From the NCBI GenBank assembly GCA_037126765.1, contig JBBCBC010000030.1, positions 5,242,478 through 5,306,477 on the forward strand: 64,000 nucleotides of DNA. Reading direction: 5' to 3'. The translations under genes were made by a program, and so were the position numbers. Positions 34,653 to 45,911 of the stretch are shown here, piece after piece; within the stretch, counting starts at the first letter, position 1; each line of letters opens with the position of its first letter. The stretch comes from Stenogyne calaminthoides (lineage: Eukaryota > Streptophyta > Magnoliopsida > Lamiales > Lamiaceae). The notes under the pieces are model-generated. The model had not been told where the DNA came from and made no database searches. It saw only the letters and a list, made by a program, of their open reading frames with translations.

Positions 34653-36986
34653 ACACATATTTTCAAAAAAAATTGTGAAAATATTTATTTATACAATAAA
34701 AATATAAAATAATTTGAAAATTATAATTTTACCCAGACTAAACCTTTCCCAATTATTTTAAAATCGATGTAAGTCATGACCGTGATTACACCAGATGCTA
34801 TTGTATCCATTAATGTGAACCTAACCCAAGTTTCGCATTAGAGGTGATTGATGAGTTGGGTGAATTATGATGGTTTTGATTCCATGCACTATGATATATC
34901 CATTTTAATTGTAATTTTATATAAAAATAATATTTCAATATAGATTTAAATAGTCAAGTTGTCTTCATACTATTTGTAATTTTATATAAAAAATAATATT
35001 TTAGATGTAAAATTAAAAGACCAAGTCGTCCTCAAGTGAGTCTTCCTGGAAATTAACGAGTCTTCACGCCGTGAGAATGATTCAACCCAACCTTTTGGAA
35101 ATTCAATGCTTTTTTTTTCGTTTTTCTCAAATTAGAGTTCTATATTTTCATTTTTTTTTATAAGTTTTATTCCTTATATTTCATCTTTATTTTGGCTTTC
35201 AAGGGGAACAAGTTAAAAAAATATATGTACAGGAAAAAATAAAAAATAAAATAGCACAAGAGGTCGAAAAGTGTATAAATCAAAATATAAGGGCATAAGT
35301 TTTAAAAAGGACATAATGAGTAAAAATAAAGAATAAAATTATGGAGAAAAAATTTGTTTTCTTCTTTCATTCGTTAGTCTTGACCAACGGAGAATGATCA
35401 AACTTCCACATTACTCCATTTTAGATGCTACTAATATGTATAAAAAATGGAAAATTATAAAATATACTATAATATAATTGTCAGAGTAGTCCAATTTGAG
35501 ATCGAATATCAAGACTATTATTTAAATTTAAAATAAGAAAAGGCGAAAAGAAATTGCAATTTTTTGAGAAAAAAAAGATAAGATTGCAATTTGGAAAGAG
35601 TTGACTTGTGACTTCATACTTTGAAGGATCTCGGCTTTATATTTTCTGGAAAAGAAGATTCTTTCACAAAATTAATATACTAATAAATTGGACCCCCATA
35701 AGATATTTATAAGTAGTCACCAGTTAGATGAGAATTTTATTAGATATACAAAATAAAATAATTATAAATAGAATTTTTTTTTTTTTTTGTATTCCATAAT
35801 TATATTATATAATTAAAATATATTTTTAAAATATACAATTTATTTGTACTGAAATATTAAAATTGTGTTCACTGAAACACTGCTGCCAAATATATAGAAG
35901 GTACTCTCATTAATATATACATAGTTTAGTGTGTATAGCTTAAATGGAAGAAAAGGATATGGGTTGTCATATTATAGGCATAGACATTCCAATTGTGCAA
36001 TGATTCCAAAATCTGAATTAATAAGAAAATGGAGGCCAAAGTATAATCAAGTAAATGAAAATTGATCGAAAAAAAAAAAAAAGTAAATGAAATGAAAATT
36101 GAAAGCAAAGTATGCATATTTTCCTAAATAAAAAGACATTGATTAATTAAAAAAAAAAATAAAAGATAGAATGGAACAATTTGAGTTATCCCGAAGATCA
36201 TTATCCATAAATGAATTATTAATTTGATTCACCATTTGTTCATAAAAAAAATTCAAAAAAGAAAATTTTATATTAAAATTTAAAATCACCAATTAAGTGA
36301 ACAAATTATATTCAATTAATTTTGATGAATTTTATATACATCAGGTACATTACGTATTTTAAGAGTACATATTGTATTTTATGAAATGTTCAATTTGTTA
36401 AAAACAAATTGAGGATCTACACAGTTGGGGGTAATGAAAAGAGTAATGTGAATCACTTTCCTATTAATGTTGTTTGATGGTTTGACATATAAAAGTAATA
36501 AGAATAAAAGTAGTTGATTGATTAAAATTTCACTCAACCCACTTTAACGTCTTACCCATTGTTCGTAATCAGCAACAATAACAATGCAATTAATAACTAT
36601 TAGTAATTGACCGACCGATAATAATGCGTTATAAATTCGCCATATTAAGCAAAGCCAATATAAGATATATAAAAAAATGGACTTAAGTTACAATTCGAGA
36701 ATCAATTAATTTTGCTCACAAATTTTCTAACATTATAAACATTATTGACCTCCTTAAATATTTTCATATGCATTAAAACTATAAAGTTTATACTTTTTTC
36801 TTTTACCTTATAATAAAAACTATAAATTTTCCTTTCCATAAATAGAAAAAGTAACTTCATTATTCATAATTTTATTCTAAGCACCCCATAATATTTGAAA
36901 AATGTCATCATTACCCCAATCATTACTCCACATACATTTTTTCTCTTTTAATACCCAAAATTATCCTTCATTTATATTATTTTATT

Positions 36987-37245
36987 ACTCTCTTCATTTC
37001 AAACTAAATGATAATTTATTTGTTAATAAGGATTTAGTGGAATAGTGATAAAGTGATAAGTGGTATGATGAAAAGAGTTGTTTATTAGTATTTTATATGA
37101 TAAAGTGAAAAGTGATGGGTAATTGGGGGTAGAAAAAGTTGTTTATTAATATTTTATGTGATAAAGTAATAAAATGATTAATAAATTTTACCATTAAGTT
37201 TGAGACAAAAAATATGGGTATTTTTTAAGTTTGGGGACGGGAAAG
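36987..37245. mobile_element. Stowaway-like MITE related to 20630-20895
   Basis: It begins ACTCTCTTCATTTCAAACTA and ends AAGTTTGGGGACGGGAAAGA. The interior GATAAAGTGATAAGTGG and TTTATTAGTATTTTATATGA matches the interior of the 20630 element. Confidence 0.5.
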
Positions 37246-39108
37246 ATTATTCTTTTTAATTAAAATATTAAGAAAAAAAAGAACTTATCTTTGAAGCAGG
37301 GAAAGAGGGGGGTGTCCACACAAAGGCTTTGCGATTTTTTCGACTAAATTCAAATTGTCTTCTTCTACACGCGGTTTGGTTGATTATATGCTTTCAAACC
37401 GTTAGTTTTTCATAAAAACGATCATGCGGTTTTTGAGCAATTTGATTGGTCATTTGCGGTTTCAGATTTTAAAAAACATAATGTCTATTTAAATTAGTGA
37501 CAACACATTTGATTAAATAATGTTCTATAAAATGGTTTAGTTAGAAAAGTTTATATGAAATTGAAAAATGAAATAATATCTTTGAACACCCTAACATGAT
37601 TAATTTGTAGAAGTCCAACTCTTTAAAAAAATATGTTGAAAAGAGGTTGAAAATAATATATACAAAAAAACTCCATACAAATATACTTTGGGATCGAGAA
37701 AAATATTACTATAGGATGTTATTCTTAAATAGAGTTTTATATAGAAAAAATAATTTTTTTAAATAATACATTTAATATAATACATACTATACTATATGTG
37801 TATGTAAATTTATTAAATGATTCATATATCTAATTAACACAAATTTGACTAAAATAAATACATAAAACTTTTAAAATTATACAAAATACATGTATCAATC
37901 TAATATGCATGTATATAGTGAACTAAACAATAGTTATTGCTCACAATGTGAAGTTTATTCCTAATATAACTGGTCCCAGAGTTGGGGCCCAGTGATTTTT
38001 ATTACTATAGAGAGTTTATTCTTATATAGAATATTCCTATATGGGGTTTTCATCAGATAAACTATGAGTTTGTTATCTATAAAAACTAATAATACAAACT
38101 AGAAAAATTATGAATGGTTTATTCGCCGTGAACTTGGTTGAAAAACGAGGAGTTAGAGAGATGGGACGTCAATTTAAATTCTGATTGCATTTATGGAATG
38201 GTCGGAAAGCGGTTTGCAATGAAAATTTAAAATTTAAAATCATTTTACTGAATGCGATTTTGTATGAAAAATTAATCCAAATTTATTAAAAAAATTATCG
38301 ATAAGTGGAAACGATAGCCTTAAAAGTAGACGGTTCGGAAAGTTAAGTCAAGTCAACCCTTAACACCTAACAGGAGTACTTCCTACCAAAGTCAAGTCAA
38401 CCCTATCTGCAGGCCTGCTATTTCCACGAAAGAAGTCATCGACCAATAATAATAATAAGCAAAAATGATTTTTCTATTTTTTGCCAAGAGTATAATTTTT
38501 TTTTTTCTCTTGAAAAATAAATCAAGAGTGATGACTTTCTTGTCACAAATCGATAAGACGAACTGATTGATCTGATTAATTCATTTTTAATTTGAATGAA
38601 TCAACTATATCATAAACACTAAATAATAAAATCTAAATCATGACTAATTTTATGTAAGGGTGAATTATAACCACCCGACCCAGACAAAAAAAAAAACGAA
38701 TTGGTAAAATTTAAAAAAAAAAAAAAATACTGAATTGAAATCCAATTGCACCAAATCAAAATTAATGCAAATTGTGTAATGGAGAATTTTTTTTTTTTTT
38801 TTTTTTTTCTCCTAGTGATTATTTATAATAACCCTTTACTGACATTATTACAATATACATATTCTCTATATGAAAAAAATAATAAAATATATTTTTACTC
38901 ACTTGAATATAGAATCTACACATTTTCATTTTTTTCCCACTCACTGACATTAGTCAGGAGATTTATTTTGATGAGTACCACTAAGAGATGTTAATCATGA
39001 TTAATAAGAACGACCCGTTTGAACCCAAAAAAAAAAGGATTAATTTTTCCAAAGTACATGTTTTTTGTTTGTTTTTGGACGGTTAAATTCGGAACCCTAT
39101 CAAAATGC

Positions 39109-39462
39109 AAATGATATCCTATGTTCCATTTTTTGCTTTTTTATTACGCTCTATATTGTGGATGTATGATAAATGAAAAATTAAAATATAATTCAATGGT
39201 CCACTATAATGTTGTGTCCATTATGTTAAAAGATTAGGAGTGAGATATATTTTAACATGTTAAAAACGCATAAGGGAATAAACCTATAAAATGAGTCATT
39301 GTGGTTGAACCAATCGGAATGATATCATCTGTTCCATTTTCAGCATTTCACTTTATGCTTCATATTGTGTATTTATAATATGTGTAAAATAAAAATTATC
39401 CAATGAACCACTATAATTCTAGGTTCATGTGTTAAAGATTCAGAAAATGATTTAGAATATGA
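39109..39462. repeat. Two diverged tandem units, ~210-bp period
   Basis: ATGATATCCTATGTTCCATT (about 39111) and ATGATATCATCTGTTCCATT (about 39321) begin two related stretches, both with ATATTGTG, CACTATAAT and TTAAAGATT-like words. No frame. Confidence 0.6.
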
Positions 39463-41417
39463 AAAATCAGAAAATAGAATTGAAACCAATCTGCCACGGC
39501 GCTATCTCATTTAATATTTTCAAATTTAAAATTTTAAGTTATTATATTTTTATTTTCATTATTGTTGATGAGTTAGAAGATAACACTTTGTTCAAATAAG
39601 AATGAAGTTGTTTTATTACACAATAAAAATGTTCATTTCAATTTGTGATAGACTTTTTTGATAAATGTTCAAATGAAAGTTAGAACAGGTCAGACAATAT
39701 ATTTCCGGCCATTTTTGGCCAAAATTTATTTTTTTCCGACGAAAATGATTAAAATTAATACCATAAGGATCAAAATTGATAAAGTAAAAGCTTACAAAAC
39801 TATTTATGGACATCTAAAAAGTTACAAGACAATTTATTTGTTCCTCCGCCTCTCTTATTTGAACATTTCACAAAAAATCCGTCCCAAATTTAATTGAACA
39901 TTTCTACAAATAACAATAAAACAAATTTGTCCTTTTCATTTATATCCCTCAAATATCTTAATATTTACACTTTTTATTCTTTTTTTTTTTTTCACATTAA
40001 AGTTTCAATTTTATTTCATTTAATTTATACAAATATCACTACTTTTAATTAAAAAAATATATTTTATTCCTTTTAATAATAATAAATGATTCATATATTA
40101 TGACAAATATTTGTGTGCACCCTTTTTAGAATTTGTGCAATTGGATTTCAGAGTTTTTTTTCTTCTATATTTCAAATTACGAACAAGACTCGGACCCGAC
40201 CCGAATGGTTCAGGGTTCAGGGTTTGGGTTCATGGTTCGGGTTCGAGTTCGTGTTCAAGGTTCGGGAATAAAAAAAAAAAAAAAGTAAAATTACTACCCA
40301 AATTCTAAATTTTAATTAATTCAAATTAAAATTTAATTCAATTACATCGCGTGTAATTAGTGCACATAAGTATCAATCCTATATTATAACTCGAGAAGGA
40401 AGTACTATATAATCCGACTGTGTATACTTCCGTTGTGAGCGGGACATTGGAAAGCGTGATTTCTGACGAAAACGATGCGGGGTATTTCGATCCGATTTCC
40501 ATGTTCAGTTTTCCTGATTTTCCCCATAGCTACTCAATCGTTTCAAACGAACTTGGAAAAAAACCGATTTCTAGTGATTATGATAAATCGCTTAAATTGG
40601 AATTAAGCCAGTTGTGCTCTGTGATTGGTTGGAGATCGACATCCTTGGAGATGAAGTGCGGCGAAGAAGAAGAACATAGGCTTTGCTCGTCGGCTCGATT
40701 TCTTTTCTTGTTACAGATTGACAACTGTTTGAAGGGTGATAACAAATTCAGATTCCTGGAGAATTTTCAAAATTCCAGCTACGGTACGGGGATTTTCAGC
40801 CGTGAATCAGCTCTGATCGGAGAAGCTGCGTGGGATGACGAGAACAATGCACTGCTGGGTGTTGCGTGTACGCTGTTAGATCCGTTGAGCCATTTTGGGG
40901 ACGCAGTGGGAGATTGTACCATGAGGTTCAGTTGGAGGTATCCTTCAACGTTAACCATGAGGAATGATTCGACAATTGTTGGTCAAATTTGGAGCTCGAA
41001 AGTTGTCAATGAGTCGGGGTACTTCAAGAAAATCGATCTTATGAACTCCGAGAATGAGGGGGTGGTTCCTTTTCCAGGGCAGAAGTACGAGTTCACGGAG
41101 AAAGATAGGTTGAGAAAGTCATGTGATGGAAAGAATGTGAAGAAGAAAGGGAGTGTGTATCCAGATGGGCTTTCGTATAACATGAGGTTCGACATGTCGA
41201 TTAAGAATGGGAGAGGTGATGTTGGTTTGGGTTCGGGTTATGCTACGCCTCTTTTTGTTGGAAATGAGTCGTATCGAAACAATGATGTGATGCTTGTTAT
41301 GCCACCAACTTCGAGCATCGTAGCTGATGCAGTTCCAGAACCTGTTAACTTATCTCCTGTCAATATCAGCTATAGGATAACCATCAACCCTGCATATCAG
41401 CTCCAGGTCAATCAGAA

Positions 41418-42134
41418 CAGTTGGATGTTGGGGTAGACTGAAGTTCATGAATGAGTCCAGGGAGGACAAGACTTAAGGAATGAGTCCAGAAGGACAAGAC
41501 ATAAAAAAACGACCAGTTGAGGTCGCGTCTTCCACCTTCTAAAAATTATATCTCCGTGCTAATAATCTGGGTGGGAGATTGTTGGGTTATGGAGGACGAG
41601 AACTACATAAGTATAAGATTAATATTATATTATTATATATATATTAATATAAAAAAATATAAACCTTGGGCTTAGTCACCCTTGTCATGGGGCTCGTTTG
41701 AATGGAATGAGTTCATTCCATTTGGGAGCAATTTGGAGTTATAGGAGTTATAAGGTGGATTGGTGATTTAGGCCTTGCCCTGTGCCAGATAGGCTACTTA
41801 ACAACTAAGCTTTCTTTAGATAAAATAAAAAAATTTTAAAAATAAAATAAAATTCAGATATCGGGACATCCGGATATTATGGGATGAGCTATCCGGATAA
41901 TATCAGATTGTATAAAAACCCTTCGGTAGGATATTGTGATCTTGCAGTCAACTATCCACTATCTTGTATCCGTCGGATACAAATTTTTATACCAGATCTC
42001 TCCCGACCGGAGACTCCGGATCAGTCGAAATATCGATCCGCTTTTTCCCTAGGCGATTTAATTCCGGTAGAATAAATTGTTGTTTCTAAATTTTAGTTCT
42101 TTTCTCCATAATTGTTTTTGTTTAATTCCTAACA
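41418..42134 (+). mobile_element. 3' end of a Copia-like LTR retrotransposon inside DUF2921-C
   Basis: A frame end (QLDVGVD, stop 41444) resembling a Copia RNase H tail is followed by an untranslated stretch, the polypurine-like GGGTGGGAGA (41569-41578), then an LTR starting TGTTGGGTTATGG (41580) and ending TTCCTAACA (42134), 555 bp. The 5' portion of the element is absent. No target duplication was found because the host segment is also deleted. Confidence 0.7.
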
Positions 42135-42170
42135 ATTGTTAGAATTAAGCAGCAATTATGGAGAAAAAAA
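42101..42170. repeat. Hairpin-forming palindrome at the LTR end
   Basis: TTTCTCCATAATTG ... TTAATTCCTAACAA is followed at once by TTGTTAGAATTAA ... CAATTATGGAGAAA. Arms of ~32 bp meet at about 42136. It may represent two LTR ends joined head to head. Confidence 0.8.
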
Positions 42171-43399
42171 TGGAAACAAGAATTAAGGTCTTATGCTTAC
42201 TTTAGGTGGTGTGCTTACTTTCATATTGAACTGGATAAGGAACAGGTATGTTCATCAAGGAACATACTCTCTGTGGGGTGATTTGAGGTCTTATGCTGGT
42301 TTGATTCTTGATGGTTTTCTTCTTCCGCAAGTTCTACTCAACGTGTTCGTTGGTTCAGCTGAGAAAGCTTTGTCAAAATCGTTTTATATGGGAACAAGTG
42401 CGGTTCGTTTAGTCCCCCACGCATACAATCAGTACAGGATGCAAATTATCCCGAGTATGATCTGAATGCAACGTATTACTACGCAAATCCAGCTGCAGAT
42501 TTCTACTCCACGGCTTGGGATATCGTGATTCCTTGTGGGGTAATCGTGTTGGTTGTGGTCGTGTTTTTCCAGCAAAGAAAACGGTGGTCGTTGCATTCTT
42601 CCTAAAAGATTGAGGGGATTGAAAATGTATGAGAAGGTGCCTGCAGTTGAGTCTTGAAGATAAAATATTGTTCGATATGATGCAAGTCTTTTTACCATGT
42701 TTTAGGTAGCCATAAAATATTGAGAGATCTCAATATCTTGCTTGTAATTTCAATTGTAGATGTATTGTATAATTAGAGTTGTTGTTGTTATTCTTAATAT
42801 ACTACTAATGCAATTAGAAAATGGGGATGATACTCCTCAATCAAGTAATGAAATTATAGACCCTTTCATAAAATGAAGACTTGAAAGGTCAGTTGTTTGT
42901 AATTTTTATTTAAATTTTATGTAATATCTCATAATTTTATTTATTGGTTCCATAAATTTAAATATTTAAAGAATTATATATATATTCATATGAGATGGGT
43001 TACAACTTAGCACAAATCACACCCACCCCTCCAAAAGTGTTAAAGCGCTTAATTTATGTCCCGTCTCACCGTGAGACCGTCTCATGCAAGTGTGTCTATA
43101 TATATATGTATTGATTGAAATCTTTTTTGCATGAAAAATGAATCTTAGAACCAGAAAGTAATATGGCGTATTCTTGAAGTCCTCATAGAGATCAGATTTA
43201 TTTATAATAAATACCAAGATATGGTTGTTTCATGTAGTAAGATATTTGGAGTTGACTTTAATGAACTGTTAATCCCATTAAAAAACAAGTTAATCAATGT
43301 GTGCATTTCCAAGATTGAAGACTTTCCATAACCAAAAATACATATGCAATCACAAACTCTACTTTTTTCTTGAATTTGAATCTGCTGTGGTGTTGAGCA

Positions 43400-45409
43400 A
43401 TGCCTTCTTCATGGATTTACATCTCCCCGTGCTTCTTTCTCTTCACACAATCTCTACACACCCCTCTTCTTCGTCGTCGTCTTCTACTTCTTACGATGAT
43501 CATTGTTCTTCGATAATCCCTCAGTTGAGCCCCACGGTTCGTACTCACAAAAAATCCATATCTTCTCTTGTGACATCTTACATCATCGGTGGAGACAGCC
43601 TTCTAGTTCCACAAAACAAATCAGGCAACCATAGGTCTGAATATGTGGGCAAAAATCTCGATATTGAATTTCTTCCAAAATACTACGAAACTGTTTCATA
43701 CGGCATCTTCAAAGTCGACGCTTTTGTTGTGCATCCAATCTAGATACCGGCATCCTCTTGGATCGTATAAAGAGAAGAAAGATCCAGAATCAATCACATT
43801 TTGGATGGAAGGTTTTTGGTCAGAGATTTCAAGAACACTCTGCATGGTTGGATCTGCTTTCTTTGAAGTTGAAAAAAGGCAAGAACATCAATCTTAATAC
43901 TGTTCTTAAGCTCAAATATGCAAATGAGAACAATCCAACTATATATACTAGTGTTGTCAGCGGTACATTGGAGAGCACTGATTCTGGAAAATGATCAAAG
44001 CTACTTTGATCCATTTTTGATCTTCAGTTTTCCTGATTTCTCAAACTATAACTACTCTCTAGTTTCGAAGAACTCTTCGAGTTTATCTTGATGTCCCAAA
44101 AAAAGTCGGTCTCTCAGCTTGCAGAGTTTTTGCTCGTTGATAGCTGAGAGACCGATTTTTGGATCTGAGTACAAAACGGAGTGCAAGGGGCCTCCGTTTC
44201 TCTCGCTAGATTCAATTCAGTGTTCTGAAGGTGAGAGGAAAGTGAGGTACTTGGCAAAATTTCAAGATTCCAATTTACCTGAATCAGGATTCGAGTTGAT
44301 TCGACGTTGATTGTAGAGGCATCGTGGGATGATCAGAGTAACCAGTTGTTTGGTGCTGCGTGTGAATCTTGAATCCAGCAGATCGGTTCGGGCATGCATT
44401 GGAAGATTGTACTTTAAGGTTGATTCTGAGGTTTCCTTCAGTATGGACTATCAGAAATGGTGCTGAAATTTCTGGGAAATTTTGGAGCACTAAAAAGCTA
44501 CTTTAGAAAGATTAGTATCTCAGCTTCTAGACAGATAGGTGTGTTGGCTTTTCAGGGCCTAAGATATGAATACACAGAAATTGGTAGAGTGAAAGAATTA
44601 TGCACTATGAAGAAGAAGACGAAGAATAAGGGGTATAAATATCCTAATGCAAATTCTCTTGCCATGAGATTTGATCTGACAATCAAGGATTCAAAAGGTG
44701 GTGAATGTGGATGGGGCTATGCAAAAGCCTATTTCTGTTTAAAAATGCGATTTTCAAGTGATCTCCATGTCCTAACGGGATGTTTAGACCCAAGAATGGT
44801 CCTGTAAACATCAGCTACAAGACAATGATCAATCGCTTTCATCAATCGAACATGAATTGTTCGTTACGAGCCTTGAATCTTGATGGTAAAGTAGAGATCA
44901 CAGCTGAAGGAATGTATGATGCAGAAACAGGATACCTCTGCATGGTGGGGTGTAGAAAGGTGGAACCCTATGTAATGAGCACGAGTAACGTATCCATGGA
45001 TTGTGATATTCTTGTGAAGTTCGAGTTTTCCCGTTGTATGGGAATGGGAAAAGAGGCGTTTCATCAAGGGACAATCGAGAGCACACGGGCTAAGGTGGAT
45101 CCTCATTTCTTCGATGATTTGAGCTTTTCGTCGTCTGCTTTTTGGCGGGCTGCAAATTGTGTATGAAAAAAGGAACCCAAACATGCCCCCTTCCATTTCA
45201 GTCCTAATGGTTCTGATACTTTCTATGGGGGAACATGATTCCACTGGTTTTGAACTTTGAAGCTCAAGTAAAGTCACTCAACAATGGTGGAAAACTAGGA
45301 GTGAACTAACAGTTAGGATGACAACGATAACCTCCTTCTTGCTGCGAATATGCCTCCTACAGTTTGTTTGGACTGGAAAACAGACTCAGAAGATGGGGGT
45401 TCTTAATGT
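43400..45409 (+). pseudogene. DUF2921 membrane protein, copy D, 3'-truncated and frame-broken
   Basis: The start ATG 43400 (MPSSWIYISPCFFLFTQS) matches the signal peptides of A and B; the frame slips within it. Frames then show DDHCSSIIPQLSPTVRTHKK, SYIIGGDSLLVPQ, LDIEFLPKYYETVSYGIFKVD, GFWSEISRTLCMVGSA, YTSVVSGTLES, YFDPFLIFSFPDFSNY, SLDSIQCSEGERKVRYLAKF, RYEYTEIGRVKELC, MRFDLTIKDSKGG, KVEITAEGMYDAETGYLCM and VGCRK. Like C it appears intronless across the exon 1/2 junction of A. The last similarity (TSFLLRICLLQFVWTGKQ, matching TRLLQLVLTGKRVGE of B) ends near a GTAAGT donor-like site at 45410. The final membrane segments (HAYNQYRM region) were not found before the callose synthase 3' end. 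At least six frame changes make a functional product unlikely. Confidence 0.82.
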
Positions 45410-45911
45410 AAGTTTTATTTTACATTCTGGGTGGATTTTCTCACTCTTAGTATACTGGAAAAGAAAAACTGTAGTTCTCTTCTTTTCTAATAAATTGAAT
45501 TGTCTACATTCATTCAAAGAATCTGCAGAAGTGACTTTCTCCTCATGTTTATGACATTTCTTGGAGTAATATGCAATACAGAAAAAGAAACTAAGAGTTA
45601 GATTTTTAGAATGACTCTGGGGAAGTGGAGTGGCATTTCAATTTTGACCTTAATATCTATCATACCCATAAATATGAATAATAGGAGATTAACAGTAAGC
45701 AAATATGGGATTTTTGGAATCTACAATTATAATCCGCATCATAATAATGGTACAAGAACCTAATTCCGTAGCTAGAAAAATGATATATATACTAACACAA
45801 TAAATATAATAAAGATCAATAATTTAACATTAAGGTTGAGTAACAAAAAGAACAGGGAAGAACTCTGGTAAACAAAATAAGGCAAGTAATAGGTATATAC
45901 AAATTGTGTGA
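45410..45911. other. Intergenic between DUF2921-D and the callose synthase 3' end
   Basis: The two genes converge here. AT-rich, with no further DUF2921 homology and no other gene recognised. The left part may be an intron or 3' UTR of copy D, the right part the callose synthase 3' UTR. Confidence 0.5.

Larger units (their letters stand above)
34653..40411. other. Gene-poor AT-rich region between the gap and DUF2921 copy C
   Basis: No gene could be supported. It contains the elements at 36987 and 39109, poly-T runs (38788-38810), two CAAGTCAACCC words (near 38350 and 38395), and a GGGTTCGGGTT-rich patch at 40190-40265 just before the truncated DUF2921 copy. Confidence 0.5.
40412..42657 (+). 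pseudogene. DUF2921 membrane protein, copy C, 5'-truncated and interrupted
   Basis: The first part (about 40412-41417) is one clean frame aligning to copies A/B from YTSVVSGTLESV onward: GYFDPISMFSF, SALIGEAAWDDENN, LLGVACTLLDPLSHFGDAVG, CTMRFSWRYPSTLTMR, VVNESGYFKKI, then KKGSVYPDGLSYNMRFDMSI and NISYRITINPAYQL. The signal peptide and first ~180 residues are missing; the frame entry at 40420 is a GTG inside the domain, not a start. The exon 1/exon 2 boundary seen in A (KPEKK|intron|GYTYPD) has no intron here (KNVKKKGSVYPD), so this copy is intronless at that point. A Copia-like tail (41418-42134) replaces ~200 residues. Coding similarity resumes at about 42195 (LTLGGVLTFILNW, LILDGFLLPQVLLNVF, RLVPHAYNQYRM) and ends at TGA 42655, with slips near 42443 and 42575. 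Confidence 0.85.

Noticed and set aside
34122..34666. Open frames across the N run
   Set aside because: They consist of unknown bases.
40420..41436. Treating the 338-residue frame of DUF2921-C as an intact gene
   Set aside because: Its first codon is GTG inside a conserved domain and its last residues come from a retrotransposon.
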